Shown in pieces: positions 50,022 through 59,239 of a stretch of 64,000 bases of DNA. The translations under genes and the position numbers were made by a program. The notes under the pieces were generated by a model that saw only the letters and a program-made list of their open reading frames with translations, made no database searches and was not told the DNA's origin. The stretch covers positions 620,001 to 684,000 of the forward strand of contig CBDCMR010000004.1 of assembly GCA_965219035.1 (NCBI GenBank), given 5' to 3'. Source of the DNA: CBDCKN01 sp965219035. Lineage in GTDB: Bacteria; Gemmatimonadota; Gemmatimonadetes; Longimicrobiales; Gaopeijiaceae. The stretch's first letter is position 1; the number at the start of each line of letters is the position of its first letter.

Positions 50022-50654
50022 CTACCGGATCACGCCGTCCTGGTTCATGTGTAGGATGTTGAACTGGCCGTAGCTGTCGTTCAGGTCCAGCTCGATGCTC
50101 CCATACGTCTTCGAGGAGCCGCTTCCCATCTCGGCCACAGTGTACTCGCACCCGTTCGGAAGGTTGATGCGTGCACGGGAGGGCTCCCCCGAGTGGGGAT
50201 TGATGATGGGCGAGCCCGTCGATTCGACCACATCCGGAACGCAGAGGCGGCCCGTGCGCGCATCGACGTCGATCTCGAGCTCGATGGGCGCATAGATGGG
50301 TTCGAGCACCTCGGACACGGTGCTGTTATAAACGAAGAAATGGGTGGCGCCGGGTGTCGTATCCTCCCCGTGGAGGATGCGGCGCAGCACCTCCCGCTGG
50401 TCGTCGGATGCTCGCTCGTCGATGATGGCCTGCTGCCGGCCGTTGCCTTCGGCGATCTCTCCCGGCCAGTACAGGATCATCGCCCAATTCAGGCCGTCCA
50501 GGCGGGCGTCACCGTGATATCCTTCTTCGATGTGCCCGCCGAGGACGGCTTCGCAGTTGCCGTGTGTAGTGGGCGAACCGAACTGACAAGGACAACCGTA
50601 GTCGCAATTGCAGTTTCCGTACTCGACACCTCGGGTCATCCATTCCGTCGCCAT
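50022..50654 (-). CDS. DUF1326 protein
   Basis: 210 aa from ATG 50654 after a GGAGGG. The N-terminal NCNCDYGCPCQFGSPTTHGNC is a cysteine cluster typical of DUF1326. DGLNWAMILYWPGEIAEGNG and ASDDQREVLRRI follow the family pattern. Cytoplasmic, possibly a metal carrier. It lies upstream of DUF2182 with 66 bases between. A longer frame upstream lacks family similarity. Confidence 0.82.
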   Translation of the reverse strand: MATEWMTRGVEYGNCNCDYGCPCQFGSPTTHGNCEAVLGGHIEEGYHGDARLDGLNWAMILYWPGEIAEGNGRQQAIIDERASDDQREVLRRILHGEDTTPGATHFFVYNSTVSEVLEPIYAPIELEIDVDARTGRLCVPDVVESTGSPIINPHSGEPSRARINLPNGCEYTVAEMGSGSSKTYGSIELDLNDSYGQFNILHMNQDGVIR

Positions 50655-50774
50655 GAAAAACCCTCCTCGAGTCTCACCGGCCGTGGAATGGCGATTGCCA
50701 CCACTCCCGAAGATTCGTGGGCACTGATACTGGTTCCGGCCCTTCCTGGTCAAGTGTCGTCGCCCGACCCGTCC

Positions 50775-51986
50775 TCAATTGCCTAACCGGTTATATGCCC
50801 TCAGAAGCTCACGAAGCCGATCGTGGGGGATCGCCTCGGAGCGATTGCCGTCCCGCCCCACCATGGTCTCGGCGGCGATCATCGCATTGATGATCGCTTC
50901 CTCCGTGGCCTCCACCGTCGCGCCGAACAGCGTGCTGATCTGGGAGTTGCCGAGTACTGTGACCTCGGTCGTCGGACGTGCGGCCGCAGCGCCGGCGTTC
51001 GCCGTGGAGAACGCCACGAAGATGTCGCCGGAGCCGTTCCCGGAGATGCCTCCCGTGCGCGCCACTCCAAGAGACGCCCGCCGGGCGATCCTCTTAAGCT
51101 GGTGGGGGAGAAGGGGCGCGTCGGTGGCCACCACAATGATGATGGAGCCCCGGCCCTCGCGTTCGAGGTCGATCTCGATTCCGGCACCGGTTCCGGCTTC
51201 GGGCCCGGAGCCGTTCTCTCGTTCCCGGGCGAACTCCCTCCCCACCGGAACGCCGGCGATGATCAGCCCACGCCCTCCGCCGAAGTTCGCTTGCACCAGC
51301 ACGCCCACCGTGTAACCACCGGCTCCGAGACCAGCCCTTGAGGAGGTGCCGATGCCGCACTTGAATCCAAGACAGCGCATACCGGTACCGCCTCCCACGT
51401 TTCCCTCCGCGACCGGACCGGAGGAGGCGTTTTCGATGGCGCTGACCAGGTGCTCCGGCTTGACGTGGAAGCCGTTGATGTCGTTGAGCGATCCGTCGTA
51501 GGTCTCTGCTACCACCGGAAGCGACCAGGGCTGGAAACCAGTGCCGTTCTCCCGTTGCCAGGCGATGATGGCGTCCCGGACCACACCGACGCTATGGGTG
51601 TTGGTGATGGCGATGGGCCCCTCCAAGAAGCCGGATTCCTCGATCCACGTGGTCCCGGTCATCTCTCCGTTCCCGTTCAAGGCGAACCAACCGCCGAAGA
51701 CCGGGTCGGCAGGGTCATCTCCCCGCGGAAGGATGGCGGTGACGCCCGTGCGGACGGGCCCCTCACCCACTCGCAGCTCCCCTTCGCCGCGAATCAGTGT
51801 CGTATGCGCGACGCGAACGCCGGCCACGTCCGTGATGGCGTTGTCGGGTCCGGGCGTGCCGACGAACGGCACGCCGAGATCCCTGGCCCTGGGCTTCGAC
51901 TGGGCCAGTGATGTCGAGGAGACGGTGGACGAGGCCAAGAGAACCAAGGCCGCTCGATGGAAGATAGAGGAGAGAAACCGCTCCAT
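50775..51986 (-). CDS. P1-family peptidase (DmpA-like), exported
   Basis: 403 aa. Signal peptide (RAALVLLASSTVSSTSLAQ). Family landmarks: GPDNAITDVAGVRVAHTTL, NTHSVGVVRDAIIAW, ISGNGSGDIFVAFSTAN (the Gly-Ser self-cleavage site with the nucleophile Ser), and EAIINAMIAAETMVGRDGNR. An autoprocessing N-terminal-nucleophile aminopeptidase acting on D- or beta-amino-acid peptides in the family. It follows the cyclase-like gene on the same strand, 14 bases downstream, so they are probably co-transcribed. Confidence 0.85.
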   Translation of the reverse strand: MERFLSSIFHRAALVLLASSTVSSTSLAQSKPRARDLGVPFVGTPGPDNAITDVAGVRVAHTTLIRGEGELRVGEGPVRTGVTAILPRGDDPADPVFGGWFALNGNGEMTGTTWIEESGFLEGPIAITNTHSVGVVRDAIIAWQRENGTGFQPWSLPVVAETYDGSLNDINGFHVKPEHLVSAIENASSGPVAEGNVGGGTGMRCLGFKCGIGTSSRAGLGAGGYTVGVLVQANFGGGRGLIIAGVPVGREFARERENGSGPEAGTGAGIEIDLEREGRGSIIIVVATDAPLLPHQLKRIARRASLGVARTGGISGNGSGDIFVAFSTANAGAAAARPTTEVTVLGNSQISTLFGATVEATEEAIINAMIAAETMVGRDGNRSEAIPHDRLRELLRAYNRLGN

Positions 51987-52000
51987 GACGTTCCTCCAGG

Positions 52001-52825
52001 CTATGTGGGGAGCACCGCGAAGATTCTGACCTGGCCGCCAGAGCCGCCTTCGATCTTGATGGGAGCGACAATGAGGTAGGCGCCTACCGCCGGGACCTCC
52101 CCGAGATTGGCCACGTTCTCGAGATGGAACTTGCCCGCCCCGTTCACGATTCCGTGGACGGGAAGGTCTCTCGAGAGCCCGTGATCGATGGAAAAGTTGT
52201 CGATCCCGATGCCCCGTATGTCCCGCCCGTTCACCAGCCGCTCACCGACCTCCGCCGAGAACCCTGGGAAGCGTAGCCGTCCGTCGACGTCGAGGTTGGC
52301 GTAGGCCACGGGATCCGTGTACTTCTCGGCCCAGCCCGTGTACAGGAGCACGATCGCGCCGGATGGGATGGGCCCGTGCTCCAGCTCCCAGGCCTCCACG
52401 TCCGCCACCGTGACGCGGTAGTCCGGGTCGGTCTCCGCCTGAGCGGAAATGTCGATGACCGCCGCGGGGCCGAAGAGGTCGTACGGGGTCAGTCGATCGA
52501 CGGATAGCTGTCCCTCGGCCGAGTGCACCGGAGCGTCGAGATGTGTTCCGTGATGCTCCGGCGTGGCGTACGCCGCCATTGCCGGCGAGCCGTCCGCATG
52601 CGCGCGGAGGGTGTCGTGCTTGAAGGGGTTGCCGGACGGGCTCGGCCAATAAGGGGTCGTGCCGCTTAGGGCGTGCGTAAGATCGATGACCTCGAGCTCC
52701 CCCGCGAACAGCTGGGCGAGCGTGTCCCTCCCGTCGCCCGCCGACGGATCACAACCCGTCAGGGAGAGCGCCACCAACATGGCCGTTGCAGTCACTCGTC
52801 CGTGCCAACACGGGATTCCCGACAT
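52001..52825 (-). CDS. Cyclase / kynurenine-formamidase-like lipoprotein
   Basis: 274 aa. Lipoprotein signal (ATAMLVALSLTGC). Cyclase-family (PF04199) metal site HHGTHLDAPVHSAEG (HxGTHxDxxxH). DLTHALSGTTPYWP is the usual opening strand, and GIGIDNFSIDHG is the second conserved block. A metal-dependent hydrolase anchored in the envelope; substrate unknown. First gene of a short operon with the P1 peptidase. Confidence 0.82.
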   Translation of the reverse strand: MSGIPCWHGRVTATAMLVALSLTGCDPSAGDGRDTLAQLFAGELEVIDLTHALSGTTPYWPSPSGNPFKHDTLRAHADGSPAMAAYATPEHHGTHLDAPVHSAEGQLSVDRLTPYDLFGPAAVIDISAQAETDPDYRVTVADVEAWELEHGPIPSGAIVLLYTGWAEKYTDPVAYANLDVDGRLRFPGFSAEVGERLVNGRDIRGIGIDNFSIDHGLSRDLPVHGIVNGAGKFHLENVANLGEVPAVGAYLIVAPIKIEGGSGGQVRIFAVLPT

Positions 52826-52833
52826 ACAGACCC

Positions 52834-53238
52834 CTAGAGGTTGAATTGCTCTCGTTGCTCACGGTCCAGCGTGACGTCGAATCCGTACATCCCCTCCCCG
52901 TCGCCTATGAAAGGCGACACGACGATCTCGATCGTCTCCGCGCCACGCTGCTCGGCCAGGGCCGTCTCCGCCGCCTCGGCGATGGTCCCCAGGGCAAAGG
53001 GATCCCCGGCGATGACCAGGCCCCTGCCGATCTGCGCCTCCGCCTGTCGGGCCATCCAGTCGACCAGGGGCACGAGCTCGGGATGTACGTACGCGTGGGG
53101 ATCGGCGGGCACCTCGACCCAGGTCCCCTGAGTGCGGAGGAACAAGCGCCAGGCCACGAAGAGAACGACCAAAACGATTACGACGAGAGGCAGGGTACCC
53201 GTAATCCTCTCCCTTTTCTGGATCCACCGAGCCGGCAT
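52834..53238 (-). CDS. Single-pass membrane protein of unknown function
   Basis: 134 aa. One N-terminal transmembrane helix (TGTLPLVVIVLVVLFVAWRL), then a soluble domain (ELVPLVDWMARQAEAQIGRG, FIGDGEGMYGFDVTL). No family recognised. Nine bases upstream of the cyclase gene start on the same strand, so probably in the same operon. Confidence 0.6.
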   Translation of the reverse strand: MPARWIQKRERITGTLPLVVIVLVVLFVAWRLFLRTQGTWVEVPADPHAYVHPELVPLVDWMARQAEAQIGRGLVIAGDPFALGTIAEAAETALAEQRGAETIEIVVSPFIGDGEGMYGFDVTLDREQREQFNL

Positions 53239-53386
53239 GCGACCGCCGTCAACGTGCCGACGGCGCCTGTTCGCGGCAAGCCGCCGTCAACGCGCCTCTC
53301 CAAATTTTTCCCTTTCCCCATGCCCTTACCGATGAAACACTGGATAAGTGGCTCGACGGTTCGACCCGTAGCTCTGAGGGGGGCAC

Positions 53387-53911
53387 ATGAAGCTCTTGAT
53401 CAAGCTGGCTCTGGTAGCTGGCCTCGCAGGCGCGGGATACCTCGGCTGGGGCATGCTCCGCGGCTCCCAGTTCGGTATGAGTGGGGCCCACGCTCTTGGC
53501 ACGTTCGAGAAGATGGACACCTACATGGCCCAGGACGTGGGCTTGCTGAAGGAGAAGATCTCGAGGGTGTACGTCCCGGACGTCAGACCCACGGCCGCCA
53601 TGTACGAGTACACGAACCCGAGGAACAGGTACGAGAGCATTATCCTGCTATTGGATGAGGGCCAGACCATTCAGGGGGTTATCGGCACCTACTACCAGGG
53701 CCACATGGGCTCCCGGTCGCCGGTGAAGCTATTCGTCCAGGGACTCTGGCGTCTCACCGGTGGTGCGCGGGAGCCTGTCTTCACAGAGATCGAGGTAGGC
53801 CGTTATACGGTCCGCTCCACCGACTTCTTGAAGGGTGGTGTCCGAGGGGGTTGGGAGATCTATGAGGAGGAGGGGCAGAAGTCCGAGCGGATCTACCTGG
53901 ACCTGCAATAG
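53387..53911 (+). CDS. Exported protein of unknown function
   Basis: 174 aa. N-terminal hydrophobic segment (LLIKLALVAGLAGAGYLGWG), then a mixed alpha/beta domain (YVPDVRPTAAMYEYTNPRNR, YESIILLLDEGQTIQG) ending RIYLDLQ. It starts after GGGGGGCAC. No family assigned. The 3' end overlaps the convergent phosphatase fragment by 19 bases. Confidence 0.6.
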   Translation: MKLLIKLALVAGLAGAGYLGWGMLRGSQFGMSGAHALGTFEKMDTYMAQDVGLLKEKISRVYVPDVRPTAAMYEYTNPRNRYESIILLLDEGQTIQGVIGTYYQGHMGSRSPVKLFVQGLWRLTGGAREPVFTEIEVGRYTVRSTDFLKGGVRGGWEIYEEEGQKSERIYLDLQ

Positions 53912-54277
53912 GATTCGGCCACGTCGTACACGGCCCTGCGCTGAGTGGCGTTCATGCGGGCCAACGGCCGGCGCTCCAGAACCCACGCGACCGCCTCGCT
54001 GGCGCTCTGCACGTCACCGCGAGCCAACAGAAGAGAAGTAGCGACCAGTGCTGTCCGGCCGTGGCCCTCCGCACAGTGGATGTAGACGTCGCCCGGCAGC
54101 TCGAGGATCTCATGCGCTAGCTGCTCGAGGGCCGCCGGCGTGGAGCTTGACCCGTCCAGGATCGGGAATGCCCGGTAGGTACGGCCCTGTCTGATGCGGG
54201 ACGACTCGGGGAACTCCGCCGTCAGATCTACCACTGCCTCGATTCCCTTCGGGTACTCACCCGGGAGCTACACCCTG
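53893..54277 (-). pseudogene. Dual-specificity/tyrosine phosphatase, N-terminus missing
   Basis: Frame reads PGEYPKGIEAVVDLTAEFPE, YRAFPILDGSSSTPAALEQL, YIHCAEGHGRTALVATSLLL with the CX5R loop HCAEGHGR complete. Family members have 40 or more residues before VVDLTAEF, including a membrane or substrate segment. Here a TAG precedes the conserved part at about 54275. A GTG at 54234 could still start a 113-aa core with the catalytic loop, so residual activity is possible. Confidence 0.6.
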
Positions 54278-54490
54278 CCGTGCGACTGCGCGCGCGGGTG
54301 GTGCGGGTAGAGCGGCTCCGGATGGGTGACAGCGTCAGCTACGGACGCGAGTACACCGCGGAGCGGGCCACTTGGATCGCCACGCTGCCCGTGGGCCACA
54401 CAGACGGATATCCGCGCAAGGCGGTGAACGGTGCGCGGGTCCTCATCAACGGCGCCCTCTATCCGGCCATCGGTGCAGTGACCCGCCTGA
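54278..54490 (+). pseudogene. Alanine racemase C-terminal fragment
   Basis: VRLRARVVRVERLRMGDSVS, YGREYTAERATWIATLPVGH and TDGYPRKAVNGARVLINGAL match the C-terminal beta domain of Alr, including the YG(R)xY segment with the second catalytic Tyr. About 70 codons, directly abutting the phosphatase fragment. There is no PLP-binding barrel. Confidence 0.7.
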
Positions 54491-54501
54491 CTTTCTCTGA
54501 T

Positions 54502-54912
54502 TCAATAGACCTCCCAGACGCCGGGGCTGGCCAACTCGACGAGGTGATCATCGGGATCGCGGAAGTAGAGGCTTCGGCCCCCGCGAGCCCATTCGATCTC
54601 ACTCTCGATCTCGATCCCCCGAGACACGAGGTGCTCACGCCAGGGAGGGGGATCTGCTCAGCGTCCACCGCGAACGCGAAGTGGGCATGTCCGCTGCCGT
54701 CGTGTGGCGGTATCCACTCGCCGGACGCGCCGGAACCGCGCAGGAAGAGGAGCAAGACTGTTCCTCCGCCGGCATCGAAGGCGTTGAGACGCTCCCCCGA
54801 GGTGAGGGAGCGTAGCCCGACCACGTCGCGATAGAAAGCTCCGGCACGCGCCAGATCGTCGACGTAGAGCGCCGTCTCGAGAACGCGGCGGATGGGAGGG
54901 GGAGTGCTCAAG
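54502..54912 (-). pseudogene. VOC (glyoxalase-like) protein with frameshift
   Basis: From TTG 54912: PPPIRRVLETALYVDDLARA, FYRDVVGLRSL, VLLLFLRGSG and GSGHAHFAFAV. After a frameshift near 54640 it continues REHLVSRGIEIESEIEWARG, GRSLYFRDPDDHLVELASPG and VWEVY. Both halves of the fold and metal positions (His in HAHFAFAV, Glu in HLVELASP) are present, so a single indel inactivates it. Confidence 0.65.
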
Positions 54913-55126
54913 GGTGTGACCTCGCAAGCTGCCCGACATGTCAGCCGTGAAGCTGTGAACGGGTAGGCGCGCACGCAAGCAGGAGGGCGATCCGGTCGCG
55001 GCCAAAGGACCGGCATCGAGCGACGGGGGTCACGCTTCCAACCAGGGACGCGCTTCCGGCATCCAATCTCTTACAGGCCGAGGCGTAGCCGCGTCCGGCC
55101 TCGTCTTCGTACATGAAGGAGTCAGG

Positions 55127-55954
55127 ATGATGGTAAGGAGAGTGGTGGGATACCGGCTGGGACTGATGCTGCTGGCTGCCGGGACGACCGAGTTCGGAGC
55201 CCAGGACGAGGCGTTCGAGTGGCGTGGCCAGGTCTCGAAGGGCCAGACCGTCGAGGTAAGAGGCATATCGGGGAACATCACCGCCGAGCTGGCTTCGGGC
55301 AGCACTGTCGAGATCGTCGCCACGAAGCATGGGCGGCGGGGCGACTTCGACGAGGTGACCATCGAGCTCTCCGAAGGACGCGACAGAATCACCGTGCGTG
55401 CCGTGTATGGGTGGTGGAACCGGGGTGATGAAGGGTGTGACGGTCGTTACGATGGCGAGCACCGGCGAGGAGAGCGCAGGCGGAGCATCAATGTGTCCGT
55501 CGACTTCGAGGTGCGTGTGCCGGCGGGGGTCGAGTTCGTGGGTAGCATGGTGTCCGGTGACGTGGAGGCCACGGATCTGGAGTCCGAGGTGACGGCCACC
55601 ACCGTGAGCGGTGACGTAGTCGTGTCCACCACCGAGGTTGCGTGGGGCACGACGGTGAGCGGATCCATCAACATCGAGATGGGAAGCTCCGACTGGGACG
55701 ATCTGCACTTCTCCACGGTGAGCGGTGATATCACCCTGCTCCTTCCGGAGGACCTCGACGCCGACATCGACTTCGAGTCCCTCTCAGGGGACTTCCACGC
55801 CGACTTCGATGTGGATCTCGAGAGTCGAAGGAACCGCTGGGTGGGCTCTCACGTCCGGGGCACCATCGGTGACGGTGGCCGGCGCCTATCGTTCAATACG
55901 GTCAGCGGAGACGTGAGGCTGCGGAGGCCCTGGGCCAGAAGCCAAGTGCGGTAG
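55127..55954 (+). CDS. DUF4097-type secreted beta-helix protein
   Basis: 275 aa. Signal peptide (GLMLLAAGTTEFGAQ). Repeating VSGDV-type turns at roughly 18-25 residue spacing (MVSGDVEATDLES, TVSGDVVVSTTEV, TVSGSINIEMGSS, TVSGDITLLLPED, SLSGDFHADFDVD, TVSGDVRLRRP). This is the parallel beta-helix pattern of DUF4097 adhesin-like proteins, often encoded beside anti-sigma factors. No such partner is here. Confidence 0.75.
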   Translation: MMVRRVVGYRLGLMLLAAGTTEFGAQDEAFEWRGQVSKGQTVEVRGISGNITAELASGSTVEIVATKHGRRGDFDEVTIELSEGRDRITVRAVYGWWNRGDEGCDGRYDGEHRRGERRRSINVSVDFEVRVPAGVEFVGSMVSGDVEATDLESEVTATTVSGDVVVSTTEVAWGTTVSGSINIEMGSSDWDDLHFSTVSGDITLLLPEDLDADIDFESLSGDFHADFDVDLESRRNRWVGSHVRGTIGDGGRRLSFNTVSGDVRLRRPWARSQVR

Positions 55955-55966
55955 AGAGCGCGGTCG

Positions 55967-56380
55967 TTACGGCCGAGGCTCCTCGAGCGTCAGAGCCCAG
56001 GGGACGTCTCTAGTCGGGTCGCGGCGCCACTTCATGTCCCTCTGGTTCGGGAAAAAGATCGTGCCGCCTTCCTCCTGGGTGAGGTAGAAGCGGAACGAGA
56101 AGATCTCGTTCTCGTCTCCCCGGTACTCGATGGAGTAGAAGGGCAGGTCGTCGTGGCTGATCTGCACCTCTCGAATGCGATGGACGGAGAAGGTATCGCC
56201 GCCCTGGAGGAGATAGAGATAATCTTCCGTGATCTCGAACGCCCGGTCGGCGTACGCCAGCGCGTCGGTGGTCCATCGGCCCGTCACGTCGACGGGAGGA
56301 GATTCGACGGTTTCGGACCCACACGCTGCCGCGAGGATCGGGACGCATACGGTGGCCAGAGTTCTCCGAAGGGCGAGCAT
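55967..56380 (-). CDS. Small lipoprotein, paralogue 1
   Basis: About 137 aa from ATG 56380. Lipobox PILAAACGSE. Conserved core TGRWTTDALAYADRAFEITE, YLLQGGDTFSVHRI, HDDLPFYSIEY and FRFYLTQEEGGTIFFPNQ. The same core is in the neighbour at 56391-56804 (tandem duplication). No known family; the compact beta-rich core and lipid anchor suggest a periplasmic binding role. Confidence 0.65.
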   Translation of the reverse strand: MLALRRTLATVCVPILAAACGSETVESPPVDVTGRWTTDALAYADRAFEITEDYLYLLQGGDTFSVHRIREVQISHDDLPFYSIEYRGDENEIFSFRFYLTQEEGGTIFFPNQRDMKWRRDPTRDVPWALTLEEPRP

Positions 56381-56390
56381 GATCATGTCG

Positions 56391-56804
56391 TCACGAGGCA
56401 TCCGTACTGGCGCGCGCGTCCGCCTTGTGGGCACGATGCCAGATCAACTCGCTCTGGTTCGGGAAGTAGATGGTCCCGCCCTGCGCCTGACTGAGGTAGA
56501 AACGGAAAGTGAAGAGCTCGTCTTCGTCACCCGTGTATCCGATGGAGTAGAACGGCAGGTCGTCGTGACTCAACCGAACCCTCTCGATGTCGTGCGCGGA
56601 AATGGTGTCGCCACCCTGGAGCAGGTACAACCGCCCGGGCGTGATCTCGAACGCACGATCGGCGTAATCCGGGTGGGAGGTGCTCCACAGACCCGTGATC
56701 TCGTCAGGCGACGGCTCGAAAGTCTCCGTATCACACGCCGAGAAATGAAGCGGGACGCAGACGACGGTGAGCGCGATGCCCAGGCTCCTCCGCGGGACGA
56801 GCAT
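56391..56804 (-). CDS. Small lipoprotein, paralogue 2
   Basis: About 137 aa from ATG 56804, immediately after the HD-GYP gene (two bases between). Lipobox VPLHFSACDTE. Core TGLWSTSHPDYADRAFEITP, YLLQGGDTISAHDI, HDDLPFYSIGY and FRFYLSQAQGGTIYFPNQ, about 60 percent identical by eye to paralogue 1. The two-gene repeat and the operon-like spacing tie these proteins to the HD-GYP regulator. Confidence 0.65.
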   Translation of the reverse strand: MLVPRRSLGIALTVVCVPLHFSACDTETFEPSPDEITGLWSTSHPDYADRAFEITPGRLYLLQGGDTISAHDIERVRLSHDDLPFYSIGYTGDEDELFTFRFYLSQAQGGTIYFPNQSELIWHRAHKADARASTDAS

Positions 56805-56806
56805 GC

Positions 56807-58534
56807 TCAGTCGCTTCCGAAACCGGCGGCGAGCCCGGCCCTGGCCTCCACCGCCTGCATGGCACGGAGGGCAACGTCGCCCGAGCTCACGACCTCGACG
56901 AAAGCCTCCACGGCCTCCGGATCGAACTGTGTTCCGGAGCAATCCACGATCACCTCGAGGCTTTCCTCGGCGTTGCTGCCGGGACGGTAGGGACGCTCGG
57001 ATCGTAGGGCATCGAAGGTGTCGGCTACGCACAGGATGCGCGCCAGGAAGGGGATGTCGGTGCCACTCAGCCCTTCCGGATACCCCAGCCCGTCGAATCG
57101 CTCGTGATGATACAGAACGATGGGGAGCACGTCGGCCAGGGCTTTGAGGGGCTCCAGGATGCGCGCACCGATGGTGACATGGTCCTTCATGGTCTGCATC
57201 TCTTCATCGCTCAACGCCCCGTCCTTGTCGAGGATGTACACTGGGATCCCGATCTTGCCGATGTCGTGGAGCAGGCCGCCCCGGTGCAGGCGCTCCAGCT
57301 CATCGTCCGGCAGACCCATGGTACGGGCGATCAGGACGGCCATCTGGGACACACGCTCGGAGTGACCCGCCGTCCAGTGGGATTTGGCGTCGATGGTGCG
57401 GGCCAACGTGGTGATGGTGCTCCAGCTGAGGTCCTCGAGCTCGTCGAAGAGGGCCCCGACCTGTCGCGCCATGTCGTTGAACGATCCGGCGAGCTCCTCG
57501 AACTCGTCCCTGCTGGAGATGTGGACCCGCGTGTTGAAGTCCTTCGCCGCGAGTCGGCGCGTCCCCTCTCGCAGCTTGGCCAGGGGCTCCATGTTCTGAC
57601 GGATTCGGTGGGAGGCCACGAGCAGCACGAAGGCCAGGGTCCCCACCAGGAAGCCGATCAGGGTCCTGCGGAAGTCGCCCAGGGTGGCGAGCACGGCCTC
57701 TTCACTCTCTCCCACCACGATGGTCCAGCTATCGGAGTTGTAGCTCCTGAGATAGACCCTCCGGTAGTGGCCCGTGTATCTCCTGCCCCCGTTGATCCAC
57801 GAAGTGGCTCCATGAACGGTGTCTTCGGGGATCAGAATACCCTCCGGGGGACCGGCGGTCATCCACGAAGCGAGACCCCCGGCACAATCGAGAGGCCGCA
57901 TCAGGGGGTCGAGAATGCAGTAGCCCTTGTCGTCCTGGAAGTCGACCTCGGTCCTGGCGATGCTCGTGGCATACACCTGGGCGGTGGACCAGAGGCTGTC
58001 GCCGATGACGCGTCCCCACAGGATGCCGTCCTCGATGTTGTCGGCGTCCCATGCCTTCACCATGAGGATCTGGAGCTTGCCGTCCTCCCCCGGAACCACG
58101 GTGAGTGCCGTCTGCCCCTGGGTGACGTTGGCGCGAGCCACGGCGCTCAGCTCGGGGACTTCGGTAAGGGAGCCCACCATGGGAGCGGGCTCGGCGTCGA
58201 TGTCCGGAACGAGGCTCAGGTCACTGAGCCGCCGCAGGTCCTCCCGCCGCAACGGCGTAGCGATCCCAGCCCTCACGGCCGAGGTTAGGGGGTACGTGGA
58301 CGCCGCCAGGAAGATCATCTCGCTCTCGATGGCCTGCACCCGCTCGATGACGCCCATGGCGGCGTCGGTGGTTCCCAGGTCCAGGCGCTGGCGGCTCTGG
58401 CTCACGAGCTCGGCCCGGACTCTGGCGTACGAGAGCGCGGCCAGCGTTGCGGTGGGGATCAAGGCGCACAGGAAGAAGAGTCCTACGATCTTCCGGCCCA
58501 GCCTGGTTCTGAAGTGCTCGACGTCGAAATTCAT
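56807..58534 (-). CDS. HD-GYP c-di-GMP phosphodiesterase with periplasmic sensor and HAMP
   Basis: 575 aa. TM1 (KIVGLFFLCALIPTATLAAL), a periplasmic Cache-like sensor (about 35-310), TM2 (LIGFLVGTLAFVLLVA), HAMP (NMEPLAKLREGTRRLAAKDF), then HD-GYP: GGLLHDIGKIGIP (HD and adjacent residues), HHERFDGLGYPEGL (HHExxDGxGYP), DTFDALRSERPYRP. All signature residues are present, so c-di-GMP hydrolysis is expected, under control of an envelope signal. The two small lipoproteins downstream are candidates for its sensory partners. Confidence 0.85.
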   Translation of the reverse strand: MNFDVEHFRTRLGRKIVGLFFLCALIPTATLAALSYARVRAELVSQSRQRLDLGTTDAAMGVIERVQAIESEMIFLAASTYPLTSAVRAGIATPLRREDLRRLSDLSLVPDIDAEPAPMVGSLTEVPELSAVARANVTQGQTALTVVPGEDGKLQILMVKAWDADNIEDGILWGRVIGDSLWSTAQVYATSIARTEVDFQDDKGYCILDPLMRPLDCAGGLASWMTAGPPEGILIPEDTVHGATSWINGGRRYTGHYRRVYLRSYNSDSWTIVVGESEEAVLATLGDFRRTLIGFLVGTLAFVLLVASHRIRQNMEPLAKLREGTRRLAAKDFNTRVHISSRDEFEELAGSFNDMARQVGALFDELEDLSWSTITTLARTIDAKSHWTAGHSERVSQMAVLIARTMGLPDDELERLHRGGLLHDIGKIGIPVYILDKDGALSDEEMQTMKDHVTIGARILEPLKALADVLPIVLYHHERFDGLGYPEGLSGTDIPFLARILCVADTFDALRSERPYRPGSNAEESLEVIVDCSGTQFDPEAVEAFVEVVSSGDVALRAMQAVEARAGLAAGFGSD

Positions 58535-58561
58535 GCGTGAAGCTGTGGTACCGTGGTTGAA

Positions 58562-59050
58562 TCAGAAGTCTTCGGCCACGCCGACGAATGCACCGTCCAG
58601 TGCCCGAAGTATGTCGTCCTGGCTCGCCTTCGCAGAGAGGGGCTTCTTGCTGTCGCCGTCCCCTCCCATGCTGTACAGGTCGTAGTCGCTGTTGAGCGGT
58701 ACCAGGAACTTGTCCTTGCGACCTCCGGAAGCCGCCCCCCCCATTCCCGTGTCGAGGGCCAGGTAGACGTACGGATTGCCCCACGGGTCCAGCAAAGTCG
58801 CCCGGCCGATGGCGGCCAGGCTCGCGGGCGAGGCGAAGTTGTCCTCGATGTAGATGGCGAGCTCGGACTCCATGACCCGGATGTCGGCGATGGCGCGGAC
58901 GTTCATGGCACGCTCCCGGGCCCGCTGGAAGGTAGGTGCGGTCAGCGATGCGAGCGTACCGACGATCACCGTGACGATGAGGAGCTCGAGCAGGGTGAAG
59001 CCGTGGTAGAACTCCCTTCGTCCACGGTGACGCCGGACTCGCTTCCGCGA
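58562..59050 (-). CDS. Type II secretion / type IV pilus pseudopilin-like protein
   Basis: The frame reads HG then FTLLELLIVTVIVGTLASLT (prepilin cleavage between G and F, Glu at +5). It continues APTFQRARERAMNVRAIADI, ELAIYIEDNFASPASLAAIG, DPWGNPYVYLALDTG and DYDLYSMGGDGDSKKP, the usual GspG calcium-loop style ending. The exact start could not be placed: no ATG in frame before the leader KRVRRHRGRREFYHG. It lies upstream of the HD-GYP gene on the same strand. Confidence 0.65.
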   Translation of the reverse strand, partial: SRKRVRRHRGRREFYHGFTLLELLIVTVIVGTLASLTAPTFQRARERAMNVRAIADIRVMESELAIYIEDNFASPASLAAIGRATLLDPWGNPYVYLALDTGMGGAASGGRKDKFLVPLNSDYDLYSMGGDGDSKKPLSAKASQDDILRALDGAFVGVAEDF

Positions 59051-59239
59051 CTGCGGCAGCGGGATTCTCAGGGCCGGATGCCTTTCATCAAATTGAGAGG
59101 AAGCACGCGTGGACTACCTGCGTGCGGATTTTCATCTATGTGCGAATTTTTCATGGATAAAAGTTACACCGCGCTCATGAAGAGAAGAAAGGACTTTGCG
59201 CCGCCGGGAATCGCAGAATGCCTCGGTGAGGGGGCCCTG

